Source of the DNA: an uncultured Pseudorhodoferax sp.
GTDB lineage: Bacteria; Pseudomonadota; Gammaproteobacteria; Burkholderiales; Burkholderiaceae
Direction: 5' to 3'
DNA: 9,294 bases
Assembly: GCA_913776795.1 (NCBI GenBank)
Contig: CAJYRH010000518.1
Location: forward strand, 1 to 9,294
In this document: positions 1-6,567 of the stretch, one piece after another
Layout of the letters: each line of letters starts with the position of its first letter
How positions within the stretch are numbered: the stretch's first letter is position 1
The notes under the pieces: model-generated
What the model was told of the DNA's origin: nothing
The model's database searches: none
What the model saw: the letters and a program-made list of their open reading frames with translations, nothing else
Made by a program: the position numbers and the translations under genes

Positions 1-1042
1 CAACTACGACCTTGCGCCCTATGCCGAGGACATGTTGCGCCTGATGGCCGGCCGCAAGCTGCCCGGCTCGGTGGTGCCGGAAATGACCTCCAGCATGATC
101 GAGATCTCGACCGACGTGTGCCACAGCGCCGGCCAGGCACTGGACGAGCTCACGCAGCTGCGCGATGCGCTCGTGGCCAGCGCCGACAAGCTCAACATCG
201 CCGTCCTGGGCGGCGGCACGCACGCCTTCCAGCAGTGGCACCAGCAGCGCATCTACGACAAGCCGCGCTTTCGCGAACTGTCGGCCCTGTACGGCTACCT
301 GTCCAAGCAGTTCACGATCTTCGGCCAGCACGTGCACATCGGCTGCCCGGACGCAGACACCGCGCTCGTGACACTGCACCAGATGTCGCGCTACATCCCG
401 CACTGCATCGCGCTGTCGGCCTCCTCGCCCTACGTGCAGGGGCAGGACACGGCCTTCGACTCGGCACGGCTGAACTCGGTGTTCGCGTTCCCGTTGTCGG
501 GCCGCGCGCCGTTCGCACTGACCTGGGACGCCTTCGAGGATTACTTCGCCAAGATGACGCGCACCGGGGTGGTCAGGAGCATGAAGGACTTCTACTGGGA
601 CATCCGTCCCAAGCCCGAGTACGGAACCATCGAGATCCGCGTGTTCGACACGCCCCTCACGGTGCAGCGCGCCGCCGCGCTGGCAGCGTACGTGCAGAGC
701 CTGGCCGCCTGGTGCATGCACGACAAGCCCTTTGTGCCGACGGACGACGACTACCTGGTCTATACCTACAACCGCTTCCAGGCCTGCCGCTTCGGGCTGG
801 AGGCGGTGTACGTGGACCCGGCCACGGGCGAGCACATGGCACTGCGCGAGCACATCCTGGCCACCATGGAGCGCATCGCGCCGCACGCGCGCGAACTCGG
901 TGCCGAGAACGGCCTGGCGCTGCTGCGCGCCGACGTGCAGGCCAGCCGCAACGATGCACGCTGGCTGCGCGAGCGGCAGGGCGAAGAGCGTTTGCTGGCC
1001 GAGGTCGTCCGGCAGGCTGCCGAGCAGTTCCGCAAGGCTTGA
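1..1042 (+). CDS. YbdK/GCS2-family carboxylate-amine ligase (putative glutamate-cysteine ligase type 2), 5' end cut
   Basis: The reading frame is open from base 2 to the TGA at 1040-1042 and gives 346 residues with no start in the window. Family members are about 370-380 residues, so I estimate that some 25-30 N-terminal residues, including the first nucleotide-binding strand, lie to the left. The visible part carries the family's landmarks: [11 protein letters not shown] near the start, [11 protein letters not shown], then [10 protein letters not shown] (a GCS2 signature with metal- and substrate-binding His and Glu residues), and [14 protein letters not shown] in the C-terminal half. Known members join an amine to a carboxylate using ATP; E. 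coli YbdK has weak gamma-glutamylcysteine ligase activity in vitro, but the true substrate is usually unknown. The protein should be cytosolic. It precedes thiL by 87 bp on the same strand. The family is secure, the substrate is not. Confidence 0.9.
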   Translation, partial: NYDLAPYAEDMLRLMAGRKLPGSVVPEMTSSMIEISTDVCHSAGQALDELTQLRDALVASADKLNIAVLGGGTHAFQQWHQQRIYDKPRFRELSALYGYLSKQFTIFGQHVHIGCPDADTALVTLHQMSRYIPHCIALSASSPYVQGQDTAFDSARLNSVFAFPLSGRAPFALTWDAFEDYFAKMTRTGVVRSMKDFYWDIRPKPEYGTIEIRVFDTPLTVQRAAALAAYVQSLAAWCMHDKPFVPTDDDYLVYTYNRFQACRFGLEAVYVDPATGEHMALREHILATMERIAPHARELGAENGLALLRADVQASRNDARWLRERQGEERLLAEVVRQAAEQFRKA

Positions 1043-1086
1043 GATGCCCACACTTGCACGCCGATCGCATGGCGCATCGTCGCGCC

Positions 1087-1105
1087 CGCGGGTGACATAC
1101 CCGCG
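1087..1105 (+). promoter_or_regulatory. Hairpin in the gap before thiL, with a competing alternative fold
   Basis: CGCGGGT (1087-1093) pairs perfectly with ACCCGCG (1099-1105) around the 5-base loop GACAT. A second stem, CCCGC (1100-1104) with GCGGG (1109-1113), uses some of the same bases, so the two cannot form together. The structure starts 45 bases after the upstream stop and ends 25 bases before the thiL start. There is no U-run, so a classical terminator is unlikely. It could be a weak attenuator, a stability element, or chance in GC-rich DNA. Confidence 0.3.
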
Positions 1106-1129
1106 CCTGCGGGCGGCCGGGCGGCACTG

Positions 1130-2086
1130 ATGGGCGAGTTCGACCTCATCGCGCGCTTCTTCAAGCGCCCCGTGCAGCGCGCCGTGCTGGGCGTGGGCGA
1201 CGACTGCGCGCTGCTGCAGCCCGGGGCCGGCATGCAGCTGGCCGTTTCCAGCGACATGCTGGTGGAGGGCCGGCACTTCCTGTCTACCGTGGACCCGCGC
1301 GCGCTGGGGCACAAGGCACTGGCCGTGAACCTGTCGGACCTGGCGGCCTGCGGCGCCAGGCCGCTGGCCTTCACGCTGGCGCTGGCGCTGCCTTCGGCCG
1401 ACGCGGCCTGGCTGGGCCCGTTCTCGGAAGGACTGCTCGCGCTAGCCGATGCGCACGGCTGCGAACTCGTCGGCGGCGACACCACGCGCGGCCCGCTCAA
1501 CATCTGCATCACGGTGTTCGGCGAGGTGCCGCGCGGCCAGGCCCTGCTGCGCTCGGGCGCGCAGGTCGGCGACGACATCTACGTGAGCGGCACGGTCGGC
1601 GACGCGCGGCTCGCGCTCGAGGTGTTCCGCGGCACCCTGTCCATGCCCCAGGAGGTGTTCACGCAGGCGCGTGAGCGCATGGAACGACCCACGCCGCGTG
1701 TGGGGCTGGGCCTGGCGCTGCGCGGCGTGGCCACGGCGGCCGTGGATGTCAGCGACGGCCTGCTCGGCGACCTGGGCCACGTGCTTGAAGCCTCGGGCCT
1801 GGGCGCGCGCATCGAGGCGCCGGCTGCGCTGGGCCTGATGGCCTGCAGCGGCGCGCCGCTCACGCAGGCCCAGCGGCTGGAGTTCGCGCTGGCCGGGGGC
1901 GACGACTACGAGCTCGTCTTCACCGCGCCCCCTTCGGCGCGCGGCCAGGTCAAGGGCGCGGTCGCCCAGGCGCAGGTGCAGGTCACGCGCATCGGCAGCA
2001 CCACGGCCGCACCCGGCCTGCAGGTGGTCGATGCCCAGGGCCTTGCGCTGGCGCAGCGCTTCGGCTCCTTCGACCACTTCGGTTGA
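1130..2086 (+). CDS. thiL: Thiamine-monophosphate kinase ThiL
   Basis: This 318-residue protein is the normal length for ThiL, which phosphorylates thiamine monophosphate with ATP to make the cofactor thiamine diphosphate in the cytosol. The PurM-like fold motifs appear in order: GEFDLI at residues 2-7, GDDCA at 23-27 (usually GDDAA), SDMLVEGRHF at 41-50, NLSDLAACGARP at 67-78, GGDT at 115-118, DVSDGL at 206-211 and GGDDYEL at 256-262. The aspartates of GDD, SD, GGDT and DVSDG are the Mg/ATP ligands of the family, and all are present. The ATG at 1130 is chosen because the protein then begins with the family's usual GEF segment; no clear Shine-Dalgarno sequence precedes it. A putative lipoprotein gene follows only 4 bp after the stop, so the two are probably co-transcribed. 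In many relatives I recall pgpA following thiL; it is not here. Confidence 0.97.
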   Translation: MGEFDLIARFFKRPVQRAVLGVGDDCALLQPGAGMQLAVSSDMLVEGRHFLSTVDPRALGHKALAVNLSDLAACGARPLAFTLALALPSADAAWLGPFSEGLLALADAHGCELVGGDTTRGPLNICITVFGEVPRGQALLRSGAQVGDDIYVSGTVGDARLALEVFRGTLSMPQEVFTQARERMERPTPRVGLGLALRGVATAAVDVSDGLLGDLGHVLEASGLGARIEAPAALGLMACSGAPLTQAQRLEFALAGGDDYELVFTAPPSARGQVKGAVAQAQVQVTRIGSTTAAPGLQVVDAQGLALAQRFGSFDHFG

Positions 2087-2090
2087 CGCC

Positions 2091-2810
2091 ATGCAGCGCC
2101 GCCTGCTGCTCCTGGCCCTGCCGGCAGGTGCGGTCGCATGCACCAGTCCGCCGCAGACGCGCGGCAGCGCACGCGGCGAGCCAGCGTCGGTCGGCGAGGC
2201 CGTGCAGTCGGACACCAACCGCATGGCCACGCTGGCCATGCGCGACAACCTCGCCAGTCTCATGCTGCTCGCCGACAAGCTCTACCGGCGCAACCCGGCC
2301 GAATGGCGCCGCGCAGGGCAGCCCAGCCGCGACGCTGCGCTCGACCAGCTGGCCGCGGCACTGCGCATGGCGCACGCCCCGGCCTCGCTGCAAGGCCGGC
2401 GTGACATCGCTGCCATGGCGCTGTCCCTGCAGCCCGAATTCGTGGGCGACCGCGTCGCCGCTTTCGTGTATGCCACAGCCGACATGCTGATCACGGCCCA
2501 CGGCGGCAAGACCAGCTTCAACCTGCTCGACAGCCTGGAACCGCAGCTGCTGCACAACGCAGCGCGCAACGTCGAAGCAGCCGCCTGGCTGCTGGCCACG
2601 CGCCGCCATGCATCGGGCCAACCCCTGCTGCTGGCCGACGAGATCAACGCCACGGAACGCAACCTGAGTTTCGAGCGCGAGTTCGGCAAGATCGTCGGCC
2701 GGCTCGACCTGCTGGCCGCCTACCTGACCGAGAAGCTGCGGCGCGCGGCCATCGGCTACGTGCAGGGGCTCCTGGGCGGGCAGTTCTTCCAGTTCCTGCC
2801 AGTGCGCTGA
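2091..2810 (+). CDS. Uncharacterised putative lipoprotein, about 239 aa
   Basis: I do not recognise a named family. The ATG at 2091 gives 239 residues, starting with a basic QRR, a hydrophobic run ([12 protein letters not shown]) and Cys17, followed by a Ser/Thr/Pro-rich linker. This is a lipoprotein-type signal, although position -3 is Ala rather than the preferred Leu. Asp is not at +2 (Thr is), so outer-membrane sorting would be expected. The mature part is mostly helical, rich in Ala and Leu, with no transmembrane segment. [15 protein letters not shown] segment lies near residues 63-76, a [29 protein letters not shown] stretch is split across residues 138-166, and the C-terminus QFFQFLPVR is aromatic. 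The frame also opens further upstream (ATG 2031), but that would overlap thiL and bury the signal peptide. The 4-bp gap after thiL suggests translational coupling. The gene is probably real from its codon use and signal; its function is unknown. Confidence 0.85.
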   Translation: MQRRLLLLALPAGAVACTSPPQTRGSARGEPASVGEAVQSDTNRMATLAMRDNLASLMLLADKLYRRNPAEWRRAGQPSRDAALDQLAAALRMAHAPASLQGRRDIAAMALSLQPEFVGDRVAAFVYATADMLITAHGGKTSFNLLDSLEPQLLHNAARNVEAAAWLLATRRHASGQPLLLADEINATERNLSFEREFGKIVGRLDLLAAYLTEKLRRAAIGYVQGLLGGQFFQFLPVR

Positions 2811-2845
2811 CCCCGTTGCGCGCAGTGCGCAGGCGCGCACCCCCG

Positions 2846-2872
2846 GGCGGACGGCGCCGCCAGCGGTCCGCC
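2846..2872 (+). terminator. Possible hairpin terminator after the lipoprotein gene
   Basis: GGCGGAC (2846-2852) and GTCCGCC (2866-2872) form a perfect 7-bp stem around a 13-base loop, 35 bases after the stop at 2810. The downstream bases CGTTCCCGTTG have only short T runs, so this is at best a weak intrinsic terminator. The rest of the gap, from 2873 to about 2995, shows nothing that I can identify. Confidence 0.3.
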
Positions 2873-2995
2873 GTTCCCGTTGAGCGGCGGCCGCTGGCAT
2901 GGCTGGCTGCGGTCCTGCGGAACAGAAACGTTGTGCGGGACGCCGCTGCTGGCGAACAGCACGTTGCGCGATGGCGCAGCAACACCATGACGGAC

Positions 2996-3014
2996 GGTGG
3001 GCGACAATCCCACC
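2996..3014 (+). promoter_or_regulatory. hemE start region: -10-like GACAAT inside a 6-bp inverted repeat
   Basis: GGTGGG (2996-3001) and CCCACC (3009-3014) are perfect inverted repeats around the 7-base loop CGACAAT, ending 2 bases before the hemE ATG. The loop contains GACAAT (3003-3008), a 4/6 match to the -10 consensus. At 18 bp spacing, GCAACA (2979-2984) is a poor -35. If GACAAT is used, transcription would begin within a few bases of the ATG and the mRNA would be nearly leaderless, which fits the lack of a Shine-Dalgarno sequence. If transcription comes from further upstream, the same bases would form a hairpin that could limit ribosome access. Confidence 0.35.
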
Positions 3015-3016
3015 CC

Positions 3017-4102
3017 ATGTTTGCCCCGCTCCAGAACGACACCTTCCTGCGCGCCTGCCTGCGCCAGCCCACCGACCACACGCCGATCTGGCTGATGCGC
3101 CAGGCTGGCCGCTACCTGCCCGAGTACCGCGCCACGCGCGCCAAGGCCGGCAGCTTCATGGGGCTGGCCACCAACCCCGGCTACGCGACCGAGGTCACGC
3201 TGCAGCCGTTGGAACGCTATCCGCTGGATGCCGCCATCCTGTTCAGCGACATCCTGACCGTGCCGGACGCCATGGGCCTGGGCCTGTCCTTCGCGCTCGG
3301 CGAGGGCCCGCGGTTTGCCACGCCGGTGCGCGACGAGGCCGCTGTGGCCAGGCTCGCAGTGCCCGACATGGACAAGCTGCGCTATGTGTTCGACGCCGTC
3401 ACGTCGATCCGCCGCGCATTGAACGGCCGCGTGCCGCTGATCGGCTTCTCGGGCAGTCCCTGGACGCTGGCCTGCTACATGGTGGAGGGCCAGGGGTCGG
3501 ACGACTACCGCCTGGTCAAGAGCATGCTGTACGGACGGCCCGACCTCATGCACCGCATGCTGCAGGTCAACGCCGATGCCGTGGCAGCCTACCTGAACGC
3601 CCAGATTGAGGCCGGCGCCCAGGCCGTCATGCTGTTCGACAGCTGGGGCGGGGTGCTGGCCGACGGCGCGTTCCAGCAGTTCAGCCTGGCCTACACGCAG
3701 CAGGTGCTGGGCCGGCTCAAGACCGAGCATGCCGGCCAGCGCATCCCGCGCATCGTCTTCACCAAGGGCGGCGGCATCTGGCTGGACCAGATGGCCGACC
3801 TGGACTGCGAAGTGCTCGGCCTGGACTGGACCGTGAACCTGGGACAGGCACGCGCACGCGTGGGCGACCGCAAGGCCCTGCAGGGCAACCTGGACCCCAA
3901 CGTGCTGTTCGCGCCGCCGCAGGCCATCGAGCAGGAAGTCCAGCGCGTGTTGGACAGCTTCGGCGCTCCGCACCAGGGTGCAGGCGAGGGTCCTTCGCAG
4001 ATCTTCAACCTCGGCCACGGCATCAGCCAGCACACGCCACCGGATCATGTGGCGGTGCTCGTGGACGCAGTGCACCGCCATTCCCGCGCTTTGCGCCGGT
4101 GA
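3017..4102 (+). CDS. hemE: Uroporphyrinogen decarboxylase HemE
   Basis: HemE removes four carboxyl groups from uroporphyrinogen III to give coproporphyrinogen III, a cytosolic, cofactor-free step of heme synthesis. From the ATG at 3017 the protein is 361 residues, a normal length. Signature 1 ([15 protein letters not shown], residues 23-37) holds the substrate-binding Arg28 and Arg32. FSDIL at 76-80 carries the catalytic Asp78. Signature 2 ([16 protein letters not shown], 143-158) includes Tyr154. FDSWGG (207-212) and NLGHGI with His334 (331-336) complete the active site. An in-frame ATG at 2987 would add ten residues of unlikely sequence (TDGGRQSHP) and the frame is open further back, but [17 protein letters not shown] is the usual beginning in this group. 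It lies 206 bp after the lipoprotein gene, so it probably has its own promoter. A hairpin directly after the stop suggests that transcription ends there. Confidence 0.98.
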   Translation: MFAPLQNDTFLRACLRQPTDHTPIWLMRQAGRYLPEYRATRAKAGSFMGLATNPGYATEVTLQPLERYPLDAAILFSDILTVPDAMGLGLSFALGEGPRFATPVRDEAAVARLAVPDMDKLRYVFDAVTSIRRALNGRVPLIGFSGSPWTLACYMVEGQGSDDYRLVKSMLYGRPDLMHRMLQVNADAVAAYLNAQIEAGAQAVMLFDSWGGVLADGAFQQFSLAYTQQVLGRLKTEHAGQRIPRIVFTKGGGIWLDQMADLDCEVLGLDWTVNLGQARARVGDRKALQGNLDPNVLFAPPQAIEQEVQRVLDSFGAPHQGAGEGPSQIFNLGHGISQHTPPDHVAVLVDAVHRHSRALRR

Positions 4103-4106
4103 GAAA

Positions 4107-4126
4107 GGGGCGCATCCAGGCGCCCT
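4107..4126 (+). terminator. Hairpin directly after the hemE stop
   Basis: GGGCGC (4108-4113) pairs with GCGCCC (4120-4125) around the 6-base loop ATCCAG, and a G-U pair can extend it to 4107/4126. It begins 5 bases after the hemE stop and is preceded by GAGAAAG. The downstream bases TGCATACACGTC are not a U-run, so efficiency is uncertain, but position and compactness make it the best terminator candidate in the window. Confidence 0.5.
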
Positions 4127-4168
4127 GCATACACGTCAGTCGGCGTGAACTGCGTCGTCCCGGTTTAC

Positions 4169-4177
4169 TTATGCACA
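4169..4177 (+). promoter_or_regulatory. DnaA box 1 (TTATGCACA)
   Basis: This is a perfect match to the DnaA-box consensus TTATNCACA, in the hemE-priA gap. A second perfect box lies 188 bp downstream in the same orientation. Binding is inferred from the consensus only. Confidence 0.6.
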
Positions 4178-4244
4178 AATTCGGGGATGCGGGCCGGCAT
4201 GGATGGAGCAGGGAGGCACGCCGCGCTACAGAACAAATAGTGCT

Positions 4245-4273
4245 TGCAACCCATTGATTCATAAGAGGTTGCA
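4245..4273. repeat. Inverted repeat TGCAACC ... GGTTGCA
   Basis: TGCAACC (4245-4251) and GGTTGCA (4267-4273) are perfect inverted repeats separated by 15 AT-rich bases. The half-site centres are 22 bp apart, about two helical turns, which suits a dimeric protein on one face of DNA. As RNA it would be a 7-bp stem with a large loop. No family is assigned. Confidence 0.5.
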
Positions 4274-4304
4274 GTTTTGCCCCATTTCTAGGCAGGGAAC
4301 TGGG

Positions 4305-4325
4305 AAGCCTTGATTTGCAAGGCTT
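4305..4325. repeat. Inverted repeat AAGCCTT ... AAGGCTT
   Basis: AAGCCTT (4305-4311) and AAGGCTT (4319-4325) form a perfect 7-bp stem with the 7-base loop GATTTGC. Neither strand shows a U-run after it, so a terminator is not supported. It lies 32 bp before the second perfect DnaA box. Confidence 0.5.
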
Positions 4326-4356
4326 TGCGCGCGGCGCCTGCAGCCTATCAACAAAG

Positions 4357-4365
4357 TTATCCACA
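4357..4365 (+). promoter_or_regulatory. DnaA box 2 (TTATCCACA) with a degenerate facing box
   Basis: TTATCCACA is the classical strong DnaA box (E. coli R1/R4 type). Five bases further on, TCTGGATGA (4371-4379) matches a box in the opposite orientation at 7 of 9 positions. TTATGCCCT on the minus strand (4410-4418) also matches at 7 of 9. All lie within 105 bp of the priA start. Confidence 0.65.
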
Positions 4366-4460
4366 GATCTTCTGGATGACTTTCAAATGACAGCCGAATC
4401 AACAACTTAAGGGCATAACTTTGAGTTCACTTCAAGGAACCGCCCCAGTGACCTCCTAGC

Positions 4461-6563
4461 ATGCTTTTCACCGTTTCCGTGCTCGTGCAGTTGCCAGCGC
4501 ACAGCCCGCTGGCTGGCCCGCTGAGCTACAGCAGCCCCGAGCCGCTGCCGCCCGGGACGCTGGTACGGGTGCCGCTGGGCAGGCGCGAGACCCTGGGGGT
4601 GGTCTGGGAAGCGCCTGCTCCCCACGGCGACGCCGCGTTGCGACCCGTCGCCAGCGTGCTCGAAGGCATCGCACCGCTCAATACGGCCTGGCGCCAGCTG
4701 GTCGGGTTCGCGGCCGGCTACTACCAGCGTGCGTTGGGCGAGGTGGCCCTGGCGGCGCTACCGCCGCAGCTGCGCGAGCTCGACGCGGCCCAGTGGCAGC
4801 GTCGGCTGGCGCGCAGGAGCAAGGAGCCGCCCACCGCCCCGGCCGAAGCCCCGGCACCACCGCCCACGGCCGAGCAGGCCCAGGCCCTGGGGCAGATCCA
4901 GGCGGCTGAGGGCGCCTTCCTGCTGTTCGGCAGCACCGGCAGCGGCAAGACCGAGGTCTACCTGCGCGCCGTGCAGGACGCGCTGGCCGCGGACCCACGG
5001 GCCCAGGCCCTGGTCATGGTGCCCGAGATCAATCTCACGCCGCAGCTGCAGGCGCGCTTCGTCGCGCGCTTCGCGCCGCTGTTCGGCCGCGCTGCCCTGG
5101 TGTCCCTGCACAGCGGCATGACGCCGGCCCAGCGCCTGTCTGCCTGGCTGGCCGCACACACCGGCGCCGCGCGCATCGTGCTGGGCACCCGCATGGCGGT
5201 GTTCGCCTCCATGCCCGGCCTGCGCCTGGTGGTGGTCGACGAGGAACACGACCCGAGCTACAAGCAGCAGGAGGGCGCACGTTACTCGGCGCGCGACCTG
5301 GCCATCTACCGTGGCCAGCTCGAAGGGCGCCACAGCGGCCAGCCGTGCCGGGTGCTGCTGGGTTCGGCCACGCCCTCGCTGGAGAGCTGGCACCACAGCC
5401 GGCCAGCCGCCGAAGGCGGCAAGTATTTGCGGCTGGCCATGCCCAGCCGCGTCGGCGCCGGCCAGCTGCCCGCCGTGCGGCTGGTGGACATGGGCCAGCA
5501 GCCACGCAACACCCAGCTCGCACCGCAGCTGCTGGCCGCCATCGGCGAGCGCATCGCGCGCGGCGAGCAGGCCATGCTGCTGCTGAACCGGCGCGGCTAT
5601 GCGCCCGTGCTGGCCTGCGCCAGCTGCGACTGGAAGAGCCTGTGCCCGCACTGCAGCGCCTACCGCGTGTTCCACAAGATCGACCGCTCGCTGCGCTGCC
5701 ACCACTGTGGCTTTGCCGAGCGCGTGCCACGCGCCTGTCCCGAATGCGGCGATGTCGACCTGGCACCCGTGGGCCGCGGCACGGAGCGGCTGGAGGAGCA
5801 CCTGGGCCATCTGTTCGAAGGCATCGAACGCCCCGGCGTGGACGGAGAGGACCGGCGCGTGCGCGTGCTGCGCATCGATGCCGACAGCACACGGCACAAG
5901 GGCGCGCTGGAGGAGCAGCTCGCCCAGGTGCATGCCGGCGCGGTGGACGTGCTCGTCGGCACGCAGATGATCGCCAAGGGCCATGACTTTCGCCGCATCA
6001 CGCTGGTGGCGGCGGTGAACCCGGACGGTGCCTTGTTTTCCAGCGATTTCAGGGCGCCGGAGCGGCTGTTCGCATTGCTCATGCAGGCCGCCGGACGGGC
6101 GGGGCGGGATGCAGCGCGGGGCAGAGCCAGCGAGATGTGGATCCAGACTGCCCATCCGCAGCATGCGCTCTTCGCCGCGCTGCGGCGGCACGACTATCCG
6201 GCGTTTGCGGCGGACCAGCTGGCAGAGCGCCTGCAGGCCGCCATGCCACCGTTCAGCTTCCAGGCCCTGGTGCGGGCCGATGCACGCACGCAGCAGGCGG
6301 CCCAGGCTTTCCTGACCCAGGCCAGCGCGGCCGCCTCGGCCTTGCCGGGCGCCGCGCAGGTGGTGCTGTACCCGGCGGTGCCCGCGGCCATCCAGCGCGT
6401 GGCCAACGTCGAGCGGGCGCAGATGCTGGTGGAGAGTGCGTCGCGCCGGGCCCTGCAGCAGTTCCTCGCCGCCTGGCAGGATGTGTTGCATGCCACGCGA
6501 CGCGCCGAAGGCATCGAGGGCGTGCTGCGCTGGGCCATCGATGTGGATCCGCTGATGGTCTGA
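4461..6563 (+). CDS. priA: Primosomal replication-restart helicase PriA
   Basis: PriA binds collapsed replication forks and D-loops, unwinds the lagging arm 3' to 5', and loads the primosome so that DnaB can be reloaded. The 700-residue protein has the full layout. An N-terminal DNA-binding domain (residues 1-110, starting FTVSVLVQLP, with PGTLVRVPLGRRETLGVVW) is joined by a Pro/Ala linker (121-136) to the helicase. Walker A is GSTGSGKT (157-164), motif II is DEEH (260-263), motif III is GSATPS (301-306), motif V is GTQMIAKGHDF (500-510) and motif VI is QAAGRAGR (542-549). Eight cysteines (386, 389, 395, 398, 413, 416, 426, 429) form the two zinc sites inserted in the helicase. The ATG at 4461 is the first start after an in-frame TGA at 4449-4451; no good Shine-Dalgarno sequence is seen. 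DnaA boxes upstream hint at control by DnaA. It converges with the next gene across only 4 bp. Confidence 0.98.
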   Translation: MLFTVSVLVQLPAHSPLAGPLSYSSPEPLPPGTLVRVPLGRRETLGVVWEAPAPHGDAALRPVASVLEGIAPLNTAWRQLVGFAAGYYQRALGEVALAALPPQLRELDAAQWQRRLARRSKEPPTAPAEAPAPPPTAEQAQALGQIQAAEGAFLLFGSTGSGKTEVYLRAVQDALAADPRAQALVMVPEINLTPQLQARFVARFAPLFGRAALVSLHSGMTPAQRLSAWLAAHTGAARIVLGTRMAVFASMPGLRLVVVDEEHDPSYKQQEGARYSARDLAIYRGQLEGRHSGQPCRVLLGSATPSLESWHHSRPAAEGGKYLRLAMPSRVGAGQLPAVRLVDMGQQPRNTQLAPQLLAAIGERIARGEQAMLLLNRRGYAPVLACASCDWKSLCPHCSAYRVFHKIDRSLRCHHCGFAERVPRACPECGDVDLAPVGRGTERLEEHLGHLFEGIERPGVDGEDRRVRVLRIDADSTRHKGALEEQLAQVHAGAVDVLVGTQMIAKGHDFRRITLVAAVNPDGALFSSDFRAPERLFALLMQAAGRAGRDAARGRASEMWIQTAHPQHALFAALRRHDYPAFAADQLAERLQAAMPPFSFQALVRADARTQQAAQAFLTQASAAASALPGAAQVVLYPAVPAAIQRVANVERAQMLVESASRRALQQFLAAWQDVLHATRRAEGIEGVLRWAIDVDPLMV

Positions 6564-6567
6564 CGCC

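Larger units (their letters stand above)
4103..4460. other. 358-bp AT-richer, structured gap between hemE and priA
   Basis: No gene is visible here. The gap falls to about 40% GC at 4231-4290 (24 of 60 bases) and about 39% at 4351-4440 (35 of 90), against roughly 70% in the flanking genes. In order it holds the hemE hairpin, a perfect DnaA box (4169-4177), two perfect 7-bp inverted repeats (4245-4273 and 4305-4325), a second perfect DnaA box (4357-4365) and two degenerate boxes in the opposite orientation (4371-4379 and 4410-4418). The priA promoter should lie here. CATAAC at 4414-4419 is a 4/6 match to a -10, but I see no matching -35. Confidence 0.7.

Noticed and set aside
1043..1129. TPP riboswitch upstream of thiL
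   Set aside because: The gap is only 87 bp and lacks the conserved THI-box sequences such as CUGAGA. Only simple GC-rich hairpins are visible.
2816..3016. Longer hemE reading starting in the upstream gap
   Set aside because: The added 67 residues are Arg-rich low-quality sequence, and they cover the putative promoter. Family alignment begins at FAPLQNDTF.
2756..4081. Long minus-strand open frame (441 codons) opposite hemE
   Set aside because: It is fully antisense to a complete, motif-perfect hemE. Long open antisense frames are expected at this GC content, and the translation shows no recognisable domain.
4103..4460. Main chromosomal replication origin
   Set aside because: Two perfect boxes and AT-rich DNA are suggestive, but dnaA, dnaN, parAB and gidA are absent and no clear AT-rich 13-mer array is seen. 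I report a DnaA-box cluster, not an origin.
4758..6491. Minus-strand open frame of 577 codons opposite priA
   Set aside because: It is a shadow of priA's GC3-rich codons. Its composition is rich in His, Gln, Gly and Arg, typical of antisense translation.
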